From: Panax quinquefolius
Lineage: Eukaryota; Streptophyta; Magnoliopsida; Apiales; Araliaceae
NCBI GenBank assembly: GCA_020205615.1
Contig: CM035170.1
Location: 57,178,486 to 57,242,485, forward strand
DNA: 64,000 bases
Direction of reading: 5' to 3'
Shown here: positions 57,023 through 64,000 of the stretch, piece after piece
How positions within the stretch are numbered: position 1 is the first letter of the stretch
Layout of the letters: every line of letters begins with the position of its first letter
Translations under genes and position numbers: made by a program
Notes under the pieces: generated by a model
Told to the model about the DNA's origin: nothing
What the model saw: the letters and a program-made list of their open reading frames with translations, nothing else
The model's database searches: none

Positions 57023-57780
57023 CTTAGGGTTTAGGGTTTAGTTTAGGGTTTAGGATTTCAGCCATTTTAGCAAAAGTCTAGGATTTCCAAAATTAGGATT
57101 TAAAAATAAATAACAATTTAGTTTCCAAAAAAAATATATAATTAGGGTTTCTTAATCAATTAGGTTTTTAATTACTTAACACCTTACTAATTAGGTTTAA
57201 GATACACTACTTAGCATTAAGCTTTCCAAATCAACAATTAGGGTTTACAATTTAAATAAATTAGGGTTTATAAAATAAATATTAGGGTTTCTAGAATTTA
57301 ATATTTCTAAATATTAATTAGGGTTTACCTAATCAATATAAAATTATATAATACATAACATGCATGCACCATATAACACATTTATATAACAGTGTCGAAC
57401 TCATCCTGAGTTTTAAATTAGGGTTTCCATTTATCAATAAGTTAATTATTGATTTAAGGTTTCTAATTTAAGAAATTAGGGTTTTAATTTACAATTAGGG
57501 TTTTCTCTTGGTTATTAATAATTATAATTATCATGAATCACATAACATATCGACTTAACAGATTTTAAAGTCTCATTTGACTTCGAAATTAGTGTTTGTC
57601 AGTAAAATTAGGGTTTGGTCATAATACCCCATAATTGACCAACCATTGTCATCACCCACAAAAAAATACAAAGACATAATTATAGCATTTGAAAAATCAA
57701 AATATAATATTATTATATTATTATTCTTATCCATTGATAAAAATCCAAAATTAGGGTTTGGATTCCATATCTGATTTATT
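57023..57780. repeat. Telomere-like TTTAGGG motif cluster
   Basis: TTAGGGTTTAGGGTTTAG and a further TTTAGGG at 57024-57053, then many single TTAGGGTTT copies spread over 700 bp. The short clean array recurs near 63930 in the second LTR. It is part of the LTR, not a telomere. Confidence 0.7.
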
Positions 57781-58162
57781 CTTCATATATAACATTATTA
57801 ATTAAGTTAAAATAATTAACTTAATTAATCTTGCATAACTTCATATAATAAAATAAACAATTATTATAATAATTTTAAAATCATTTCATATATTATTTAA
57901 ATAATATATAATCATAGTTTCATAGAAAATAAATAATAAAAATATTTCTACTATATTAATTATTATAAGAATAAATTTTATAATAGTCAATAATTCTAAA
58001 ATAAAATTATTTGTAAACATTCATGTAATAAATATATTTGTATTTATTACATAATTACATACATACCTTATCTTGTACAAATCTTCATCCTTAAAATAAT
58101 AATAAAAAAATTTATATGTAAAATTTCTGATTTATTTATACAGAAAATATCGGGTTGTTACA

Positions 58163-58176
58163 TTTACCCTCCCTTA
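58163..58176 (-). promoter_or_regulatory. Element C polypurine tract
   Basis: Minus-strand AAGGGAGGGTAAA directly before the LTR start TGTAACAACCCG. Confidence 0.75.
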
Positions 58177-58379
58177 TAAAGATTCCGTCCCCGGAATCAC
58201 CGTTTTAAAACCTTTACATACCAGGGTACATAGCATACACAACCATTGCGAGTAGATCTCGATCAAAATTGATCGAACTGATCTTTAACTATTCAACATA
58301 AAGCTTATCTATCTGATTATACGGAGAATTGATTTCTAATAGAACTCAATTTCCTCCTTCAAAATAATTTATAAAATAA

Positions 58380-58650
58380 TTTACTATATATAAGAAAATA
58401 AGAAATAAAATTGGTTTGAGTAATACTTGGAGTTGCATCCCCAGCTGCTACAGTTTCTTGAACGGTTATGTTGAAGACGCTTGCGGTTGATTTCGTTGGT
58501 TTGATTGTTGATGTTGATCCCGTCGTCGCTAATGTCCTTCTGCCTTTTCCTTGTTTGCGCATTCCTTGCCTTATTTCTCCTTCCTGAATAGTCTTTCAAC
58601 TTATATTCCATTTATCCACACTTAAAACACACATACTTTCTCTTTATCTC
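58380..58650 (-). pseudogene. Element C gag/protease-junction relic
   Basis: Minus-strand pieces in two frames: YVCFKCG (start of a zinc knuckle, then a stop), a KLKDYSGRRNK stretch, and PTKSTASVFNITVQETVAAG, which corresponds to [16 protein letters not shown] in family B gag just before protease. This is the only sign of coding ancestry in the internal region besides the small frame at 59461. No protease, RT or integrase follows. Confidence 0.65.
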
Positions 58651-59460
58651 CTTTCCTTTTATCGTATAGGTGACAAAACTATCTCTTGCCCTTCGTTATC
58701 CTAGCTATCACAAATGCTTCCACCGGTCATTGATCCTCTAAATCCACAGCGTACGATTGCCTTGAAATCTTTGACGTTCATTGATCTATTATCCGCTTGA
58801 TCGTCCATATTCGCGAAATTTCATATCGGTGCGGTTGTCTTCAGATCTTGTTGATGAGGTTTCTTCCGTCTGTAGTATATTTTGTTTTCGCTTGGCGACA
58901 TTATCATAATTTATTCTTTATTCTAAGCTTTATCGTATACGTATAATTATATAACACAAAACTTTCTATTCTATTAATCATGTACTCAATATATTAGATT
59001 TTGAAATTTTAGTTTTCTGCATTAACTAAAGATTCATATAATTAACTACTATCTTTATACCAACTTATTTCATTAATCCCATATAAATTCATACTCATAT
59101 CACGTGACATACCATAGCACATACTTCTTTAATCATCCGCTATCCCTTTGTGACTCAAAAGTCGGGAATCGCTGCCACAACTTATATAAAATTTGAAAAA
59201 TATTACTTTATACAAACATAACTATCATATACATAACATAAAATCATACCTATTCAAGTAATACTAGTACTACTTATTTCTTACGCCTACACTAAGGATC
59301 AATTGCTTAGAAATATGTCTATTCCCATTATCCTCAATAATACATTCACAACTAACTACACCTAGTTCGTACAACTTACCATACATTATGAGTTTAAGAA
59401 CTCACCACAAACATATGAGTTTAAGAACTCGACATTGACCACATATTCTTTAACTATACT

Positions 59461-59643
59461 TTACCTATCAGTCATACTATCGTTTTGGGTCCCAAATTTT
59501 ATACTTTTCAAAATAACCACCTCATTGAGGTAGCTTTCAATGTGAGCCTCTATTTCAGCTATTGGCTTCGATATTGGCTCGGTTATGGAGATTGACTTGT
59601 TCTTTATGATTTGAAAGTATTCTAATCCTTTTCTATCTGACAT
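59461..59643 (-). pseudogene. Element C short ORF at the ORF0 position
   Basis: 61-codon frame starting MSDRKGLEYFQIIKNKSISI after TATATGTCAG-like sequence, about 210 bp from the PBS. It begins where families A and B have their upstream acidic/coiled-coil ORF, and starts with MS as in B, but it shares no clear motif with them. Possibly a relic, possibly chance. Confidence 0.3.
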
Positions 59644-59854
59644 ATACACACTTAAGTTTATCTTGATTATCAACTAATATATACACACAGCAATTAATGA
59701 CTTTATACAAGTTATCTTTTATTTGGTTTGACGATGAACTAATTCAGTTCATCTCCTTTTTAAACTCTATATGAGTTAATTGTATTCTCAACGTTTCCCT
59801 CTGTCCCAAGGTTATAGCCTAAGGTCTAACCCACCTAAGGTTTTTAACCCTAAA

Positions 59855-59867
59855 GCTCTGATACCAA
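59855..59867 (-). promoter_or_regulatory. Element C primer binding site
   Basis: Minus-strand TTGGTATCAGAGC, a perfect match to the initiator-Met tRNA complement, directly beside the right LTR. Followed by AAACCTTAGGTGGG at the same distance as in family B. Confidence 0.88.
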
Positions 59868-59868
59868 C

Positions 59869-60207
59869 TATAAAGACCCCAAACTCAGGTACTTGGAACC
59901 CGAACTCGGTTCTTCACGATACCATTTCTATGAGCGGAATAATACTAATAATAATAATAATATAATTATCAAACTTAAGTTAAATTTATCAGAGTCTAAT
60001 CCCAATTACGCAACCTTTACTATAATTCTTTACATGATATATAATACAATGATATATTGTCTAACTATTACAAAAGATACCATTTAAACATGTTCTGTTT
60101 GCTTTCCTTTTCACTTGTTCTTGTCTGCACCTTCGAGTTGTTCATGGCTAGTTGAAAACATTTAAATTAATCAAGGATGAGCATTTGAGTGCCCAGCAAG
60201 TAATAGC

Positions 60208-60250
<43 letters not shown>

Positions 60251-60662
60251 CTGAAAGGATTTAAATGTTTTCTTTGTAATACCCTTTTACAACAAGTCAA
60301 TAGTTGTGAAGTATTATGAACCGATAATAATAATATAACAACTCTCTTTCAAATTTTTGAAACTACATATTGACTATAACTAGGGTTATGGTGACATGCA
60401 ATGAACATTATTTTCATTTTCGATAAGGTTAGATAGAAATTCATCTGCAAACCGTCATAACTTACTTGCACGCGAGGGTGTACATCCCATGACCTGTGAT
60501 TGATCAATACTACATTACAAGAACGATAGGATCGTTCACTCTCATCCGCCTTTAGCGCGTAAAAGTTTTCCGTGTGTTGGGATGTTCATACTTATCTCCG
60601 GGTTCCAAATCAAAGGTTTTATCTTGTTTTAACAATAATCTATAATTTCAACAATATATCTA

Positions 60663-60698
<36 letters not shown>

Positions 60699-63600
60699 TA
60701 TATATATATAAAGGTATATCATCATGTGATTAAATACAATGATTATCCAAGTGGGACACTTGTTTAACCATTTCTAGAAATTAACGAATATATATATATA
60801 TCCGAATTACCATATACTAACATGTTGATAATCAATGAGCTTATATAATATAAAGTTAATAATATGTACAGTAATAATATAATTTATAAATATTCTTACT
60901 CATGTCCATTGCATAAAGAAAATGCAAAGGTAAGATACTTGCCTGATGCACTGCTTACAGTTCGTAACTTAGTTCTATCTTTATGTAACACCTATCAGTA
61001 ATAAGATCATTCGTTCGATTAGAACAACATACTATAACACATAGCACTGCTTATTGCAGTCAGCACATAACCTAATCACATTGTCACATATATTCCACAA
61101 CCATTGAATCACAAATAAACACATATCTAATCAAATTATCTAAGTCCGGATCAATTTCTGAAACATGTCGGTGTATCGACAACTTTATCGGGTACTTATC
61201 GAGTCTAAGACTCTATCCTATTGTTCAATATCTGTAAGTATCAGTCATATTATTTTTAAATGACTTATAATAATTTTTAAACAGTTATTATCTTTTATCA
61301 CGCATTTTCAAACACTGGAATCTTTATTAAATGATTTAAATATTAAACAATTATATTATCCTTAATATTTAATTAATATTAAACCATTAATGAAACCATT
61401 TCCAAAATGTTAAAGTTATTTATAATAACTCAAAATACTTTTAAAGTATTAATATTACACTTAAATGATTTTTAAAAGAATTAAAATCATTTTAAATAAT
61501 TATCATTAATATTTAAGTATTAATGTATTACTTATCAAAATATTAAAAGTCCTTAAGCATAACTTAAAATATTTTTAATTCATTTATATCCTTTTTAAAT
61601 GGTTTTAAATAAATAAAACCATTTTAAAACTATTTATTTAATATAATTATTAAATAAACTTAATATCATTTATTATTAAATTAATATCATTAATATTAAA
61701 TTATTAATGAGATTATCCTTTAAATATTAAAAGTTATATTTAATAACTTAAAATCTTTTTAAACACTTTATTTTCATTTTAAATGATTTTTATAATATTA
61801 AAATCATTTTTAAACTAATTTATTTAATATAATTATTAAATAATTCTAATATCACTAATAGTAAATAATTAATGAAATTTACCTTTAAATATTGAAAGTT
61901 ATATTTTATAACTTAAAATACTTTTAAACTATTTATTTTCATTTAAAATGATTTTTCTAATATTAAAATCATTTTTTAAATTAATTTATTTAATATAATT
62001 ATTAAATAAATTTAATATCATTTAATATTAAAATATTAATATTTTTATGACAAAATATCAAAAGTTATATTTATAACTTAAAATACTTTTATAACCTTTA
62101 AATCCTTTTTCTATAATTTTTAAATCATTAATTCTATTTTCATAATTTATTTAATATATTAAATAAATAACTTAATTATCATTAATATTAATTAATTAAT
62201 GAAATTCATCAAAAATATTAAAAGTTATCAAAAATAACTTAAATTATTTTCTTATAACATAATATAATTTTAAATGATTTTTCAAGTATTAAAATCATTT
62301 TTAAATAATTTATTTAATAATATAATTAAATAAATTAAATACCTTTAATATTCCAAAAATATTAAATATTTATGAAATATATAAAAATTATAAAAAACTA
62401 ATTTTCAGACTTAAAAATAATTTTTAGGAATTTATTTTGTATTTTTCATAATTAAAAACTATTTTTTTTCTATTTTTAATCAATTTTCGAAAATTAATTA
62501 ATTAAAAATAACTAAGTTCATCCATAAAAAGCCTTTGGCGACAGAAAAGCGTCGCCATAGGTGTTCTTGAGCCCAAGAACACTGACAAGTCAGTGTTCAA
62601 GCTTGCTCGTTTGACCGCTTGCAATTCTTTGTTCACATATGCTATGGGCCATCTAATGTTGCTAGATCGTGGTACTAATGTAGTATTACATTTCCCCACA
62701 ATCAGATTGGTCATACAACAATTCAATTGCTAGATCTAAGCCGTTAAAAGCTCGTTGTCGATCATTCGGGTTTTCTAGGTAACCCGAAACCCGAACATTT
62801 CGAGTAGTATATATTGTGGATTAAAAAATCTAAGGGTTCGATTGATTTAATGGTGATCTAATAGTTCACGGTTGTAGTATATATAATGATTATATAAACA
62901 TTCATCAAACCATTTAACCTATATCGTAATCATAATTTACCATCCCATTGAACCCATGTCGAAAACTTTGTTTCATCCTGCTTTCTAGAAATTCCAAAAT
63001 GCCAAAAGCAAAGGTGAAGTGGTCTACTTTGACCACTTGCTACGTTCGATATATTCATTGTTTGTGGGGTTTTATGGCATAGATATATATTACGACTAAT
63101 AAAGCTACAAAAGTTATTACAACACATCATCAATAAAACAACATATATGTCAGATCTGGACCTTCAAAACTCCTGTCAGACGCTGGAAACCATTTCTGGG
63201 TTTACCCAGATTTCCACACGGTCATGGTCGGTCAACGACCTTTGACCGATTATAACTTCAAATATATAATAGATCTGACTATAATTCCTTTTTCATATGA
63301 AATACAACATGACAGGCTATAGTTTAACACTTTAAAACAACAAAAACTAATAACAGAAAAAGACTTAAAGCGCCTGACATTCACTGTCAGACAACAGAAA
63401 ACCATTTTCCCAGATTTTGAAAAACTTCGATTTTGAGTATCTAAATGTTATGGATCCACTTTCTACCAACCCAGATCATGGTTTAGCACTATATAAAACA
63501 TACTTAAACACAAAACTACAACATCTATCAAAGGATCAAAGATCAAATTGTAAGATTAGTTTTATACCTTTCTTGGACAAATTCTTGACCTTATGTTTCT

Positions 63601-64000
63601 GATTTCTTATTTGTGATCGTGGGGTTTCAATACACGACTGATATACTATGTATTTTCGAAGCTTTTAGAGAGAGAGGGTCTAGGATGATGGTTGTGATAT
63701 AAATGAGCAATAAATGCAACATTTTCTCTCTCTCTATCTATATATATATTAAGTTGCTAGATGCATGTATGGTTTGAAGTAGTCACAATTATAAGTCAAG
63801 AGAGTTGTTAGAGTTAGTCACCAACTCCCACACTTGTCAAAAATCTAATGTTAGCTTCAATAATGCAAATAAGGGCAAACTTGTCATTTGGCTTTTTCAT
63901 TTAATGGCAATATGGTAACTTGTCAAATCCTTAGGGTTTAGGGTTTAGTTTAGGATTTAGGGTTTGAGCCATTTTAGCAAAAAGTCTAGGATTTCCAAAA
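59869..64000 (-). repeat. Element C 5' LTR (right), partial
   Basis: Starts TATAAAGACCCC (TG changed to TA at the end) and follows the left LTR collinearly to the window end, which corresponds to about 57080 of the left copy. Differences are mainly AT-run length (60212-60248, 60667-60712) and short scrambled patches, such as 62515-62600. Confidence 0.9.

Larger units (their letters stand above)
52968..58162 (-). repeat. Element C 3' LTR (left)
   Basis: In plus orientation starts TGTAAAGACCCC and ends GGGTTGTTACA. It includes an AT run (53309-53370), a very AT-rich block of TTAAATATTAAA-type sequence (54350-55610), and clusters of TTTAGGG (57023-57055 and scattered to 57780). No coding function; a 61-codon plus-strand frame at 56515-56700 recurs in the other LTR. 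Confidence 0.9.
52968..64000 (-). mobile_element. LARD-like gypsy element C (runs off window)
   Basis: Left LTR 52968-58162 (5195 bp), internal region 58163-59868 (1706 bp), right LTR from 59869 past the end of the window. PPT on the left and PBS on the right show minus-strand orientation. LTRs far longer than the internal region, and only gag relics inside, fit a large retrotransposon derivative that depends on proteins of other elements. It is inserted into A3 just inside its LTR; the left flank is TGGTA (52963-52967). Confidence 0.88.

Noticed and set aside
57023..57055. Possible interstitial telomere
   Set aside because: Only a few TTTAGGG units, inside an LTR, and repeated in the second LTR at the same place. 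It is part of element C.
63928..64000. Right end of element C or host gene at window end
   Set aside because: The sequence is still LTR, collinear with 57010-57085. The true end lies outside the window.

Overview
The window is plant nuclear DNA, most likely from a eudicot. It is AT-rich and consists almost entirely of nested transposable elements plus broken pieces of plant genes. No intact host gene was found. The plant assignment rests on plant-type gene fragments (a PIF-type bHLH, an internal alternative NAD(P)H dehydrogenase, eIF3g, an FKBP15-type immunophilin, SMC3), on chromovirus-like Ty3/gypsy and Ty1/copia elements primed by initiator-Met tRNA, and on Stowaway-like, CACTA-like and tRNA-derived SINE-like sequences.

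Region 1-16.7 kb: at least six recognisable gene fragments, all on the minus strand, keep intron/exon structure but carry stops or frameshifts (MED15-like, SMC3, PIF, NDA, FKBP15, eIF3g; a seventh resembles POLAR-like proteins). Between them lie two SINE-like sequences, long ATT/AT microsatellites, a Stowaway-like MITE (5989-6242), two CACTA-like termini facing each other around a scrap of gypsy LTR (7.4-8.95 kb), and a 2577-bp solo LTR of family A (11240-13816) with target duplication AACTT. A single-strand cluster of exon pieces with introns is what gene-capturing DNA transposons such as Helitrons leave, but no element ends were proven.

Region 16.7-25.1 kb: family A gypsy copy A1 on the minus strand (3' LTR 16742-19196, decayed pol-gag to 23092), cut by an unassigned LTR-like sequence (23093 to about 24600) and a conserved plant repeat block.

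Region 25.1-36.1 kb: a SIRE-like Ty1/copia element D (LTR 25104-26640, PBS, gag) interrupted by gypsy copy A2 (27290-34366, target duplication CAAAG). The copia gag frame resumes exactly after A2. A2 is an internally deleted, non-autonomous derivative.

Region 36.1-50.1 kb: family B gypsy on the plus strand as a tandem LTR-internal-LTR-internal array. Copy B1 is complete in layout but has many frameshifts. Copy B2 is truncated in protease and holds a nearly undamaged 258-codon ORF upstream of gag. A related ORF sits at the same place in A2 and a possible trace in C. All three families carry a GT at about the same distance after the PBS and, in A and B, a good acceptor before this ORF, suggesting a spliced leader.

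Region 50.3-64 kb: the 3' LTR of another family A copy (A3), cut by a LARD-like element C with 5.2-kb LTRs and only 1.7 kb of internal sequence holding gag relics; its right LTR runs off the window.

Nothing here acts as a host operon or pathway. The items most worth checking are the same-strand gene-fragment cluster, the upstream ORF with its candidate leader intron, and the structured repeats inside the LTRs.
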